Part shown: positions 46,890-59,513 of the stretch, piece by piece
How the letters are laid out: each line of letters opens with the position of its first letter
Position numbering within the stretch: position 1 is the first letter of the stretch
Assembly: GCA_948099385.1 (NCBI GenBank)
Contig: CANUEZ040000168.1
Span: 6,239,001-6,303,000 of the forward strand
Source of the DNA: Fasciola hepatica
Taxonomy: Eukaryota > Platyhelminthes > Trematoda > Plagiorchiida > Fasciolidae
Direction: 5' to 3'
DNA: 64,000 nt
Translations under genes and position numbers: made by a program
Notes under the pieces: model-generated
Told to the model about the DNA's origin: nothing
The model's input: the letters and a program-made list of their open reading frames with translations, nothing else
Databases searched by the model: none

Positions 46890-47460
46890 ATTTCCATGCA
46901 GCAGTAAGATCTTTGATCTCCAGGTGCCTCCACGTTATGAAGAATCACCTCTCCCTATTAGATGCATCTTGGGAGATGTGAGACAGGAAACTCTGGATAA
47001 GGCCTGACACATTGCGCCTTCCTGATATAATTTTAGGATCCTGCAGTAGATCACTCTCTCCGCTTGACCTTTTGCTTCATGGAAACAAAGATTGAGGAAG
47101 GACAAAGCAGAGAGACCGAATGGTCACAAGGACGGTTCTCTTCACCACTTTAAACAAACAGTAACTCGAGGGTCTAATAAGATCTTTATTTAAACGCGTA
47201 TGCTTTGAGTCTTTTCTCGTAAATCGAGCTAAGCGTGGCCATTTCAAAGAAATCCAAGATCAGAGCAAGACTGATCCGTAGTTTTTACGGTACAAAATTG
47301 AAATTCACAAAAGGTAAAAATATACACAAACCCCAATTATGCGGCACGATAAGCTCTACCGTAAAACCCAAAGATTCACAGCACCTTGGCCCGGGCTCGA
47401 CAGTCGGAAGCTGTTTAAGGCTAAAATCGTATGTCTGACACAAATAAAGAAACGGAAAAA
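46890..47460. other. Unassigned
   Basis: Nothing recognisable on either strand. It lies between the gypsy remnant and a family B C-terminal scrap. Confidence 0.4.
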
Positions 47461-48140
47461 GTGTGGTGCATGAAGGGGTTTTTCAAGGCAATGTCAGATA
47501 TAGTCAAATTCCTAAGGCATGTAGAACATTTGGAAGGATTTTCAATACCTGTTCTTTAGTTATATCGAACTTCCTTCCACTATCTCCCTGCTGGATCCTC
47601 CCACTCGTTGGCAGACCTCAGCCAAGGGCTGGCTCTTAGTCCCAATTTTCAAACGAGCCTCTGAGGAGTTGGGTGTGTGTCAAAATGGTCTTTCATCCCC
47701 CGAGGCCTAAAAAGTGGCTCCACGGGTCCAACTGGCATGTCTATTTCTCGAGCAGGTTTGAACACTTCTGCTGAGTCCATTCTAAATCTCCTTTTTGACC
47801 AGGAAAGGTTTAACTTGTGCAGCTTTTGTTCGTACGCTAGTCCCCTGCAGTATCCAAACCACCTAGCAAATTGCTGTGGTGACTGATTTAGGATGTTTCA
47901 TCCAGCTTGAGGGGGCGGACTCAAGGCCTTAGAGCGGAGTTCCATTCGGGATCTTACTAGCAAGGCCTCTGGTCTTCCAGAACCAAAGGTCTGCTTCATT
48001 TGGTGAAGTACATTTGAGGCTTCACTCGTGGCACTCTCACACTTCGTACCTGGCCTGAAGTTCGCCTCATTTACCACTCTCTGTCCCCTGACTCTCACTG
48101 TTTGCGAAAAAGCCGACCAGTGGCCTGGTGGGCTCATAAA
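47460..48140 (-). pseudogene. Family B-type ORF2 C-terminal fragment
   Basis: The minus strand reads KCESATSEASNVLHQMKQTF (about 48060-48000), matching the thumb of CR1-type RTs (KCxxAxxxAxxxLxxxKRxF), then KLHKLNLSWSKRRFRMDS (about 47825-47770) and GMKDHFDTHPTPQ near 47680. The order fits the end of ORF2. Stops and frame changes are frequent, and no palm is present. 48140-48590 upstream of it shows nothing I can assign. Confidence 0.6.
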
Positions 48141-48589
48141 GAGATTATCAGCGTCATACAGGTGTCTTGAAGCTGCATGGGGAATGGAAGTAAAACTTTA
48201 GTCGTCTGTGTCTTGGAAGAAGTGTTTTTGTTGCCGACGCCAAGCTGAAGACAGTCTTTTGGAACAGGGACTCGGTGTGAATAAGTATAAAGTCTCTGTA
48301 CGCCGCAGCGACCAACTACCCTATTCAGATGGGTTGCACTAGATGTGAACCACTAAACGGTCAGCGCCCGTCACGGCTCTAAGTTGCTTTGTGTTCTGTC
48401 TTTTTCACTTCGTTTTCCGCCATGTCTGAATAGTCTTACACCTTGAGGCTCATAGGACGGTACTTTTACTCTATCCACATCGTTATTTTCGCTTCCAACT
48501 GCTCGGTCATCCTAACCGGCAACATACTGTCTCACTATGACCAAGAAAAGTCTGAAGGGAAGTGCAAGATCGCCAGCCCCTCGAAACGA

Positions 48590-50130
48590 AGGGCACGAGT
48601 GCGCCAGTTGTAACAGTGAGTTTGAATAGCGTGTTGGGTGACGCTATTCAGTGTGACTATGTGAGGCACGGTTCCGCGTTCGATGTGAGGAATTTTCTGA
48701 GGTGAAATACCGTTTGTACAGCAGACACAAACATTTGACTTGGAACTGCCCCATCTGTGTGGGTTTTCTTTGCACAGGGCTCCGAAGCAAAACATCAAGT
48801 CCCCACTACGCAAGCCCTGCTCTGACTCCACCTCTCGAGCACGGGCCGAATTTGATAAACAAGAGTAGTGCAACCGGCAAAGCAAACTCCTGTGTTGTTT
48901 GTATCAGCAGCTCCCTCAAGATCCCCGCTGTGCTTGGTTTTTCGGTATTGACCAAGAGCACAGTGGATGGGATGGATCAGTCAAAAGGCTTCAACTCGAT
49001 TACTGAGAAGAAGGAATTGATGGAAGGTGACCAACTTTGTAGGGACTCTCACGAGGGAGTAACTGCAGCGCACTTGGTTCCAAGGCGATGTATAAAGTCC
49101 CGTTCCAAACCTCGGAAGTCGATGGAAAGCTTCAGAGGGGGAGAGAAAACACGAGAAAAAGCAACTTCAATAGACATCGCGAGCCTCTTTAGCGATATTC
49201 TAGATTTGACCTGAAGAGTTGAAGCCTTGGAAACCGGGGAAGGACAGTTTAGTCTGCCTTAGATCTTCTGTGGGAACTATCTGAGGCAGCCTCGGGAAGA
49301 CTTGGAAACGTGGTAATGAGGGGAGTACTAGAAGGTAGGCTGAGCGAGCTGTCTATGAGGTTCCTCATAGTGAACGGATGGTTGGTATGCTTGGTAACGT
49401 TGCAGTTAAACGAGTCCCGCGGAAAAGGAAATGGACCAGGTCAGGCAATGGGGAAAGAAAAACGCTCAGACCAGTTGCAGCGCAGTTTGTTACTCCCAGG
49501 CACAGAGATCTCTTCCCGACGGCTGCTGGTCGTACTGGAACTGCCACAAAAGGTTTGGTCACCATCTAGCCGGAAGCTTGGCCGCAGAGTGCACCCAGCG
49601 CCCGAATCTTCGACCTTTCAGCACATCCAACTTGGCATCAAAGATAGCAAGGGTGCCTTTTTGCCCCTGAGTCACGAGGGTGACAAAGGACAAAATTCCT
49701 TAAGCGCGGGGTATCCACAAGAATCAGGGAATCACTAGAGCCAGAGTATTTGCGAATACATGCACTCAGGTCAGGTCAACTTCTGTTCGGCAGCAAGTAA
49801 ACGGGACTGAGAACGGCCTACAATCATCCCTGAAAAAACTCCAGAAAACTGGAGGGCATCTAGGAACTAAGCTCCGAGCAGGCGGGATATCCTGGTGAAC
49901 TGTGGGTTACCCAGGGGTCATCGGGGCTACTTGCTCTGTACACAAAATTAGTCGGCGCAGGAAACAAATTGTCGAAACTGAGGATCCGTTTGCGCCAACC
50001 AACATGGTTGCAATGGCGGAGATATGGTAGAAACCTGACAAAGATATCCGGAGATGTGCCCACCACACTACTTTCTGAGAAGGATGGAAAGACAAAGAGC
50101 ACAGGGCAGCTCAAAGCAGGGCAGTGTATC
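48590..50130 (+). pseudogene. Family B-type ORF1 with PHD-like finger, broken
   Basis: CASC at 48600-48611, then after a frame change IQCDYVRHG, then HKHLTWNCPIC near 48735-48770, give the first pair, middle and last pair of a PHD finger. A 170-codon frame from 48702 to 49214 covers the last part of it and a basic region, ending SIDIASLFSDILDL, a coiled-coil-like stretch. Further on, RPVAAQFVTPRHRDLFPTAA (about 49465-49530) matches the RPVLxEF...FLAAA block of the other ORF1 remnants. The order PHD, coiled coil, RNA-binding block matches ORF1 of CR1-like elements. The long frame at 48702 is therefore not taken as a host gene. Confidence 0.6.
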
Positions 50131-50179
50131 AAAGTGAGCAGACCCGAAGCAGTCTACGCAATGAGCAAGCCCTATCAAT

Positions 50180-50340
50180 CCAAGTTAGTCCAAACAGCGT
50201 AAAACTAAAAATCTTGTGTGTGCCATGGCTTTTAAATTAGCGAAGTGGACGATGTACAGGGGCTCTGATATATAGACAAGCTGATAAACCTGGGCTCTAG
50301 GATTCCAGTATTGAGGACTCTAACGAGCCTGAAGTAAACT
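50180..50340 (+). pseudogene. Start of a family B-type ORF2 endonuclease (scrap)
   Basis: The plus strand reads KLKILCV near 50204 followed by frame-shifted remnants of the DELRxLI ... DIIxITET segment. It follows the ORF1 remnant at the expected distance. It is lost before the next landmark; a stretch of about 220 bases up to 50560 shows nothing I can place. Confidence 0.35.
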
Positions 50341-50559
50341 AAATCAATGGAGGGGCACCTGAGAGGGCTCCTGGGCTTTTGGTGATGGACGTACCGCACA
50401 GGAGGGGTTTGAAGCAGAGGTCTTTTGCTCCGGACAAGCTCCGGCTCTGCTTCCAACAGGCAGTAGCGGCATTTCTTCTAGAGACGCGAAAAAAGCCATA
50501 AAGCACTAGATAGATAGAGGGGCAAACCGCGTAGAAAGAAGGTAGTACCACGTCCCGGA

Positions 50560-53500
50560 CGGAAGGTACGTAAAACTAGAGAGGAGATGAGAGGGAGATA
50601 AATGTATGCACACCAAGGGGTAATAAGGGGACTTTAGGTGAACTAAGGGATGGATTCAAATATGTGCCGGAAAATTTTTAAGGTCAAGGTCAGATGGAGG
50701 AGCTGGCTGAGCCAGGTGAGGGAGAGCGGAACGTGGGAACGTTGGATGGGGGGGGACTGAAAATCGGCATGAGAAACTATCAATATGAGAAACGATGAAG
50801 AAGAAAAGAAGGAAGAAGGGAAGAAAGGAAGAAAAAAATTGAGTTGTGTGGCTAGAGGTTAGGTGGCCATCTACGTAAATGGACGGTGTCGGTTTGAAAA
50901 CGGGGGGCAACCGACGCAAGACGTGAAGAGTGGATCAAATGGCGACAGTGGTTTGGAAGGATAGAGATACGGTAAATGAGGCACAGATATAGACAAAATG
51001 AGCGCATGCCATGAGGAGTGGCGGTATGATGGCAAGAGAACTGGCCGGCAAAGAACTGGAGAGGGCAGAGAAAGTGTGTGGACAGATGTATACCTGTACA
51101 CACACATATATATATATATGTTATGAGCAGGAGCAAATAACAATGAAAGGGTTGGAACACTGGAATAGCAGTGCTCGGAAAAGACGGGTGGGGTTAGGTC
51201 AAAGGGCACGGAATTAACCTGGATAAATCCTGATGAACTTACTGATGACAGACAAACATAGGGGATCAGCAGAGAGAGAGAAACGACTTCGGAAGCAAAC
51301 AAGTGACGGCTGTGAGTAGAAATTGATGAGCGAGGGAATACGAAGGGAAAGATCGACGAAAACAGTTAAGAACGAACCTAACAATGTGATTAATGCAGGT
51401 GCGACATGTAGTGACGGTCGAAATTGTGTGAAGCGGTAATAAATGGACGTACATTACGTACCAGGCAAACGTCACTGAAGATTGCTGCAGAACGCGGAGC
51501 GGATGGAAGTACAGGGTGGTTGAGGAAGTGTAGAAGGTCACTGGAGGAGGGTTACTTGTAGGTTAGAAGAATTGTGGCGCAAAGATGCAGCAGTCGTAAC
51601 AGCGACTAACACAGGAGAGAAATGAGAAAGTAAAGGAGCAGAAAAATCAGTTATTGGCATATCAAATGGTTTGAAACTAACTAAAAACGACGACGTATCG
51701 ATGACTTAACACTAGGTGGAACGCGGAGAAGTGGCGCAGCCTGAGGGGCACACCGAGGATACCTGTGGCGAGCAATGCATGAAGCAGATGAGTTTACTGA
51801 CCAAAGAAAACCGAGTAAGAGATGACTAATCATATCGTTTTACTGCAGATGACACAGGATAAAGACCGAGAAAAAGGGAAGTATTCGGACGGAGAATCCT
51901 GCGATGAAACAAAAGGCACAGGAAATAGCTGTGCCTTGGAGTTGGGAGAATGGAACTGGAGAGCTGCATGCTTGCAAGCAAATGCATGAGTGAATTGAGC
52001 CAGAAGTTGCTAATTGGTACACTGCTTAGAAAGGTGACCCACGAAAGAACTGTGAATTCACTTATGGAAAACATAGTGGTAGTGAAAAGATAATAATTTT
52101 GGTCGTAAAAAATGCAAAGGTTGGAACTGCGAGTTACCCTTTGATGAATGGTCATGGTTACGGATTTGTCTGGTGCCTAGTGCTGAGATGCATGCGATGG
52201 ACAAAGAAGGATAAGGCAAAATGGTAGCTATTGAGTTATGCGATAAATAAGCTTTATAATTATATAGAAGTATCAAATGAATAGAAGTTAGGAACCGACT
52301 AGGGAGAAACGGGTGGAAAAGAAATACTTCGGGCCCGGGCAGAGTTAAATGGATACGGCGAGAGTGACATCATGCAATGGGGGCGATCACGGTGAAAAAC
52401 GATAGAAACGAGGACAGAATGAGTAGATGAGCATACAGAGGTCGAACGACAGGAAAAAAGAAGCGATAAGAGTGCTGACAAGAACGATGGACGAGTGAAT
52501 CTTGAAGGAAGAAGAATGTTGGGAGCATGCTTTCCGCAACTAACAGTGATGAATGCGGTAGGGTGCGGAGAGTTGGAGCGTGCGATCCGCAACCGGTGTT
52601 AGTGGGTGAGGCTGACCGCGCGCTGGACACCCAACCCGAAGACCAATTCGAAGTGAACAAAGGAGATGTGATCCACCAGCCTAATTGTACTCGCACATCG
52701 TTGAAGACAGCCTGCACGCCCGAAGTGCACCGGCAAAAGTGGGGGTCTGACCCCGGCCCACACCAGTGAGATTGACGTGAGTGTTCATTGACGGTTGAAC
52801 AGAGGGCTGAGCAATCACGATAAGGGTATACGGTTCAGGACCAATCATACAAGTTTTGGGAACTTAGACAACAGGGCCAACGGAAACAGCAAGTGGTAGA
52901 CGGCCATACGGCATAAGTATTCGGATGCACCAGCCAGAGAGATATTCAGTATATTGCCCGAGGTGGTTGATCGGCATTAGGGATCGTCGGAAAGGTAAAC
53001 AAGACAGAGAAACGCAGTCTGGTTATAGCCCAGCTGGGGATCAATGGTTAACGGAAGGAAGAACAAAAGTGAAACACGGAATCATTGACGCAGCGGATCC
53101 CTAAGACAAGTTGAGGCCATGGAACGTAGTGCTAAGAAGGGAAACGGATGAGAAAGAGCCGGAAGATTCAGTAAGGGCGTAAATACTTCACCTAAAGCAG
53201 TCATCCAGCAGAACAGAAAAATAATTTCCGCATGAAATTACGTGAGAATCCTAGCTGAGGGACAGGATGGGGACAGAATCGGTGACGTCACAACTGGATG
53301 TTGAGTTCAGTTAGTAAGCCACTCCAAGTGGGAGAAATGAGACAGGATTTTCCCGTTCGAAATCGCAGAAGTAGTAATGGAAGTGTATGTGGTTGGACCT
53401 GATGCGGAGAAGAGGAAACGTAAGCAAAGGGATTTCGAGGAGCCCTGGGTTACTTACCATGCTTGTACTAATAATTAAAGGACGGTCATATATATCCCCT

Positions 53501-54850
53501 ACATATGTGCATATACTTAGATATATATGTGTATATATGGCGGACTAAGTTGTAGTTACAGAAGCAGTTCTTATAGGTTCGCTGAGGTTGATGTTAGGGC
53601 TGCAGATGTGACATAAATAAACGACAGTAACGAAGCGTGGAGCAGATGTGGCACTTTGACAGTCTGTGAGGAGTATTACGGTGGCCTTCCCAAAAATGAG
53701 AGCGCAGCTGGAAGGACTTATTTCAAAGTTAAATTGGCGATGTTCGACAAGTCGGTAGGAAAAAACAATTAGTGGGCGCATACGTGTTTCAAATAAGTCG
53801 ATGGAGGAGTCTAAGGAAAGACGGTCAAACAGAGCATTCATAATTCAAAAGCGGTGAAATTATCTTGGAAGGCAAGGAAATACCAGAAAGCAGAGTAACA
53901 GCTATAAAGTCGGGGCTCTTCTCGCAGGCTTGAATCTCGGTTATGTGAACGCTGAATAAGCGCAAAGCAGTTGGGATGGAAAGGAATTTATCAGTAGCAC
54001 GCACGGATGCCTACTTTGACTGAGAAGATTTGATGTTCAGAGAAAGTTTATTCCACGTTCTGGGGTGTATGAAGAGAGAGAAATTAGAGCGTAGAGCAGT
54101 CCTCATGATGTTTGTGGTAATAGTATACTGTCTATCACGGAGTGAATATCCGATATCCAGGGAGAAGCATAACTGGTTGGAGGAATAAGATTGCTCACTC
54201 AATAGTTTATACAGAAATACCAGGTTCAGCTTGATGCAACAAAGCCACAAGGGCTCTATTCTGAGAGATAGACATCGCTCTTCGTAGTTCGCGTTTGACG
54301 ACCAACCAGTAAGCTGCATTGTGAATCTCCTCCCAATACATTCAGTAATAATACTGTTGGATTTTCGCATACTAGAAAAGATTAAAGGATATTACTGGAG
54401 AAAGGGACTGGCATGTACCTGGTGCATATGAAGAATGCTCTCCCTAAGCCGAAGTTATCTTAACAGAAGACGAAAGCCATTTTTAGCCTTCGCCGTTTGG
54501 AAGGCTGCAGGTTTTGAGAAGTTGGAGGAGCGACAGCAACTCAGGCCAAGGTCTCTAACTGAGGGCTGGATGTTTTTGGGTTACCCGCTGATACTTAAGG
54601 AACCTGAAGGAACCTGGCCTTTGTAAGTAAGAAAAATACACTTACCGGCGGAGAATTTCATCGTTCAGATTGAGAGCCATTCGTCAATAGCAGATAAGTC
54701 AACGGAGATTTTATGGATTTTATTACTGAGATTGCCAAGCGAAAAAGTGTAGTTTATCTTATTGTCTTCCACAAACAAGAACGGAGTTCCATTTAGTATT
54801 GTCGGAAACATATGATCTATGTCCAAAGATTTGATAGTAGTACACCGGTC
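50560..54850 (-). mobile_element. Family A element, copy A4 (5'-truncated, decayed)
   Basis: On the minus strand: end of ORF2 (54850-54011), then 3' UTR with TA-rich tract (53490-53535), hairpin (53033-53019, partly decayed), GC-rich box (52800-52580), short TA run (51120-51103) and on to about 50560. It serves as the reference for how family A reads without the family B segment at the TA-rich tract. The 3' terminal tail is missing, so the 3' end is truncated or rearranged. Confidence 0.78.
54011..54850 (-). pseudogene. Family A ORF2, RT palm to C-terminus, broken (A4)
   Basis: The minus strand reads ILNGTPFLFVEDNKINYTFS at about 54810-54740, where the intact copy has GTAFLFADDIKIVYSF; the DD pair is ED. 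LSAIDEWLSI, a stop and TMKFSAGKCIFLTYKGQVPS follow, then VRDLGLS and, from 54370, EERCLSLRIEPLWLCCIKLN. The order and spacing match residues about 530-800 of the 22573-25053 protein. It is broken by stops near 54690 and 54620. Confidence 0.8.
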
Positions 54851-54879
54851 GACCCTCAGGCACTTAAGCCTTCATACCG

Positions 54880-56390
54880 CTTGCGGGGGGTGCTACAGTG
54901 GATAAATCAAAAGCAACCACCGACTCGAGCAGATTAGAAGCGGCCAGATCAGCAGGGTTTGGTGCACACACCCGGCCACCCTAAAACCGCTAACTGGTGT
55001 AGTTGCGTAGGCATTTGCCCCAACATATAACGCCTAGATGAAAGAGGGCTCCTACCCGAAGGATTGGATGGGGTCCACAATGATCGGTTCATGAGGGCAG
55101 ATACAAAATGTGTTGCTCGCCTCTTTAGTCTTCAAGGTGATGGAAGGATTTTTAGGGACAAAATAGCAACACACAACGGCGAATCATCTAGTGACACCCA
55201 CGCAGCGCGGTTTCTTTGGACGTCGCTCAAGCCTGATCAATCTCTTTTACTCCTTCGACTAGGTGACCGGTAGACCGGCAGGGTGAAAAGTGGGAATGTC
55301 ATCTCGAGTACAGAAAGGCATTAGACTCGTTAAACCACCGCCTTCTGCATAACAAACTAGCGGCTTTCACTTTAACCCCTTGAATTACAGCTTGGACCAC
55401 GAACTCTATGACGGAGAGAAGCATCCGGCTTAAGGGAGTTGAGTTTGTTTTGCGAGTGGGCTGCTTGCCCGGCGGCTTACTCCAGGGTTCGGAGCTGGGG
55501 CCTCTGCTTTTTAAACTTTGTAAACTGCCTCACCGTGGGCTTAGAGGACCCCGTGGTCGTATTCGCGGACCATGCCAAAGTGGTCTCGTCCATATGGGAC
55601 GATACCTTTAGCAAGGCCCGGACAGGGTACACCATTGGTCCGTAGAATGGAGTTTGCCTTTGAAAGTTAACAAATACTTGCATTCAGTGAATGACAGAAG
55701 GGCACTCCCTTTGAGGCAGTCGAGACCACCGGGGTAAGAGGTGACAACCACACGGGTAAGTATCAAAAAGACCTAGGAGTTGCGATCGAGGGTGATTTTA
55801 GGCCAAGTAAACCGTGTCACGTCGCTCCCCAGAATGCCTTCAGCGCTCTCTGGCAGCTCAAAAGAGCACTGTACAAAAAGTTTGTGCGTACCCAGCAGGA
55901 AGATTGCGTCCATTCTAGTCGGCCAAACATGGCAAGGGACAATAAGGTCATGGTGCTGGTGCGGAGACGTTTCGCCGGGTGGTTTGTTTAACTGCGGGGG
56001 CTTGGTTATCAGTAGGGCCCCAAGAGAATGAACCTGTACCCACTAGAACGAAGAGGAGGTTGGGGTGACCCAGTAGGATCCTGCAAAATAAGGATAGGAA
56101 TATATGACTTCGGCGGAGGCTTGAGGCTGTTATCGATGGCCAGTTTCAACAGTGTAGTCCTAGGGCGTGCCATTAAGTAGCGGAGAGGGAGAGTAAGGAC
56201 TGAGGTCCGAAGGTTTCTCCCTTAAGGTAGTAGACAACTGAAATGGACTACCGGGCGAAGTTGGCGCAGCTTTGGCAGTGAGGGACTTTATAAAACTGCT
56301 TGATGGATAATGGAAATGCGTGTCCAAAGGATGGGTGTACTCAGTGGCCCTGCATTTATCCTGAGTTCTGCTCTTCACTTTGCTCACTTT
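54880..56390 (+). pseudogene. Family B-type ORF2 fragment (RT to C-terminus), broken
   Basis: RT fingers begin near 54925 (AARSAGFGAHT where SKAxGPDGVHP is expected), and LPEGLDG marks the next block. FKVMEGFL and NHLVTPTQRGF (about 55130-55210) and FDxVNHRLLHNKL-type remnants near 55330-55360 are palm surroundings. Motif B is near 55480 (LLQGSELGPLLFKL), and motif C near 55560 reads VVFADHAKVVSS, so the second catalytic Asp is His. WQLKRALYKKFVRTQQ-type sequence near 55850 and ending blocks to 56390 complete it. It abuts family A copy A4 at about 54850-54880, and no tail or TSD is visible. Confidence 0.75.
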
Positions 56391-57860
56391 TCAACCCTAC
56401 CCCTGCATTGCCATGTAATTTATCATTTCATTCATCTGATCACGTTTCCGCCGGTAGTCTTCACTAACTCCTTATAACTCGTGGCCCTACGGATGACTGC
56501 CCACCAACTGATAGCAGCTAACAACAAGAACCCCGCATACCCTTCGGATTGGTGCACAAAGGCCGGAGGTCTTTTTTCCCGTTTCGTTCTAGCACCAGAT
56601 TAGGAAAGGCCAAGCTTTTTCACTTGTCGGTGCACCTGGAGGTCACTTTTAGAAGCTTGAAGTCAGCGGCCGTTATCCAAGTTGGCATGTCTTACAAACA
56701 GCTAAATGTCCTTGATGAGTTTGTTCGTCGTTGTTGGCCGGACCATCGGCGAAGGCCGTGTCAAAAACTTACTTTTGCCATTTTTATACACAGTTTTGCT
56801 GACAGACTCATCGATTGCTTTACTGTGTCATACCGTTTGCCACTTTCTGACTTTAGTGGCTAAAGCTTGGCTGTCGCCTTTTGAAGCTGCCTTATTTTCA
56901 CTTTGGTTCCTGGGTTGTTTTTCCAAAAGGATCAACATGAAGATGGGTTTTGATATATTTACAAACCGTGCCGTGCCATGAACTATTTGGTGATCCCCAA
57001 CTCTACAACGGTCTTTTGGTCTTCTGCTGACTACTCTGGTCGGAAGACCTCCCGATCGCCATCTTCTTATTTTCATGCTGGCCAGCAAGACTGAGTAAAT
57101 GAAAACGACCTTTTGAACTGGCTCAAGCGAGACAAACACTTGGGTTTACAACCCGGAACCAACAGTCTACACTCTCGCAGACATTAGGGGCGGAGGTCAC
57201 AAGCCCACTTATTTGCTTCGGCACATTAGCACTCTTCTAGGGAGAACTTAAATCGATAACAGTTTCCTGAAACAGACTGGGTCCCAAGGTCTTTCTAGCG
57301 ATTTGAATAATGTTCCCTGCTCGTCCCCAGGGGAACTTTTTAAACTTACGGGGACGGCTGGCATTACTGCAGAAACCTGCTAGCCGAAGGTCCGTCGTGC
57401 AGCATCCTCATCAAATGAGTCTGCTGCTGCCTCTTCAACAGCAACCATCCTCGACCTTGTCAAAAAAGCGGAGGAGCTCTGCGTGTCGTCAGTTGTACGC
57501 CTAAATCAAGTCTCATTCCGCAGACAGTTTTGCCCAGTGAGGTCTCCCAGTAGCAGCGGCATAAAATTTCGGTTCAGTCATTAAAAATTGATTTTTGTTT
57601 TGGTACCATCGATGGCATCGTTTTGAGGCGCGTAAATGCTTCCCACCTCGTTCTATAGCCCAGCCACTCGCGGGGACGAGGAGGCCGGAGCTTAGCTGCG
57701 ACGGAAGCTACCGGCTAGGGTAGTCGCCCATTCTGCCTCTTCGGTTAACATTCAGGGATATGCAGGTTTGTGGACGCAGGTTCCCATGTGATTGTGCCCC
57801 CATTTTCGGGCCAAGCTTTGGACAAAGGCCCGTCCTGTAACTTACGTGCCGCTAAAGGTA
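56390..57860. other. Unassigned
   Basis: No motif recognised. Part of 57300-57860 may belong to the leader or endonuclease start of the fragment that follows, but the sequence gives no firm anchor. Confidence 0.35.
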
Positions 57861-57869
57861 CTTCTACGC

Positions 57870-58190
57870 AGACTTTGGAACAAATTCAAAGCACCAGAGT
57901 TTGGTCTTGTCGCCCTTCCCTTTAGGTTTTCTTGATTGCAGCTGTTAAATTCCATAACTGGTATTTATTTTCTGTACCTCTTTGACGAACCCTGCCAATT
58001 TACTCATTTATTCCCTTTTAATTTTCTTCATTGGCTCATAATCCAACTCTGCCCTGTACTTATTGTCAGTCCCGTGGCTAACGCCAGTTATTCGACCGAC
58101 GATCCCAGGAACCTTCTAGTAATAATGCAGGGTCCTCTCCGGGTTCACGTACTAGTACTCTGCGGGTCTAAATCCCACATCCATTCCTGA
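57870..58190 (+). pseudogene. Endonuclease C-terminal scrap of a further non-LTR element
   Basis: The frame at 57936-58190 reads YFLYLFDEPCQFTHLFPFNF followed by LIIQLCPVLIV and SPVANASYS. This follows the layout NFLxQxVxEPTRF ... LDLIxTNxPxxI ... SPLGNSDHS of element endonucleases, with the final Asp-His pair lost. It does not obviously belong to family A, B or C. Confidence 0.45.
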
Positions 58191-58990
58191 ATAAGAGATG
58201 GAACTTTTTATATTTCTGCAAAAATGTTACACAATACTGCTCCCAAGTTCTGCTAATACACAAGGAACCGAGCCCATAAATTACAGGGAGTGCTTCTAGC
58301 CTGCGATGATTGAGACAAGCTACGACGGCATTAAATCTAGGGATCGACGAGTCTGCTCAAATTTCTTTTCTTGGTATGGTTGTTTCTGCCCTACTTCGCT
58401 TGTGTTCACTCCTCACGAGTCTACGGATGGAGCTACACAAGGACCTGGGTTGGAGTCAGGATCACTCTGTAGTTGTGATTAAAGGCTCGGAGCAGTCACT
58501 CGTGCATCCCATCTGCGTGTGTGCTTGTCCCTATTTTCACTTCGTAATGCTCAAAAGGGCAACACCCCCGAGATCTGTGGCCCCAAGACCACGGCTTCTT
58601 ACGAACGTGGGGAAAAACAGCCCACTCCTGGCAGCTTCCAGCATTAAGTGCGTAGGTGTAAAAGTATGGCTGGCGGAGGAGCTATGGAAAATTCCCTTAT
58701 GGGCTCAACCAGTCCTCCGAGAAAAGCCACGAGGTCAAGGTCACCCCCAGATGAAATTTAGTTTGCCTCGTTTTCTTTTTTGCTTGTATCTCTGTTTGGA
58801 CTTGTATCTATGTTCACCATAGAATATACTACCTAATTACCTGAAACCGTGACCTAGTTGTGTAAACAAATGCGGCACACCACCGTGCAGCCGCTAGTAC
58901 TTATCGCAAGTTAGGGTTATAAACTATATTGTTTATTCACCGATTCAATTACATTTATTAAAGTTATACATGACTTACCCGGAAAATCTC
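58190..58990. other. Unassigned
   Basis: One 170-codon frame (58310-58822) has no recognisable domain. Sequence near 58430 could be decayed linker of the element to the left. Copy A5 begins at its right edge. Confidence 0.35.
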
Positions 58991-59513
58991 CCCCGATTCT
59001 AGCCACAATAAGATCCACCTAGCCTTTTTACATCCCCCCGCTATAACCCGACTCCTATCTTATTCTCGCCACGCATCCACCGGTGCACCTCCTGAAGTTT
59101 CTGCCCCGCTCTGCCCCCATTTATTTGTTTTTTCTGCCATAAGAGTGCACTCCCGTTCCACCCGGTCCATCGACCCCACATCTACAATATAGCTGCCCGC
59201 AAAACCTGCTGTTTTGATCCAAGCAACAGTTGAGTACCTACCGTATCCTGTGGGGTTGCACCTGTGCACACCACACAGCAAAAGGTCTCCTATCTCACTA
59301 TTCCCCATCGTCCCAAGTCTTCTCATCCTAATTATATATATAGTAGGTCATATAGCTCGCTCCCCGTACCACATTGTTGCATAGGTCTCACCTAGACCTT
59401 TGCGCACATATCACCCAGGCACACTCCTGGTCTGCTCAGACCTCTGGCTTGTCTCTTTCTAGTTGACCGAATTCCTGCTACCTCTTTACATCCGTCATAT
59501 ACTCCTACTTATC

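Larger units (their letters stand above)
42400..46890 (-). mobile_element. Ty3/gypsy LTR retrotransposon, internally deleted remnant
   Basis: Minus-strand order gag, protease, RT, RNase H, integrase end is that of the Ty3/gypsy group. LTR-like direct repeats flank it at about 42400-42660 and 46600-46885. Most of the integrase core is gone, active-site residues are changed and the frames are broken. It is an old, dead copy. Confidence 0.82.

Noticed and set aside
48702..49214. 170-codon frame as a host gene.
   Set aside because: Its flanks in other frames carry PHD-like and ORF1-type blocks in the right order; it is part of an ORF1 remnant.
58310..58822. 170-codon frame as a gene.
   Set aside because: No domain, odd composition, no start context and set among element debris. 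I left it as unassigned.
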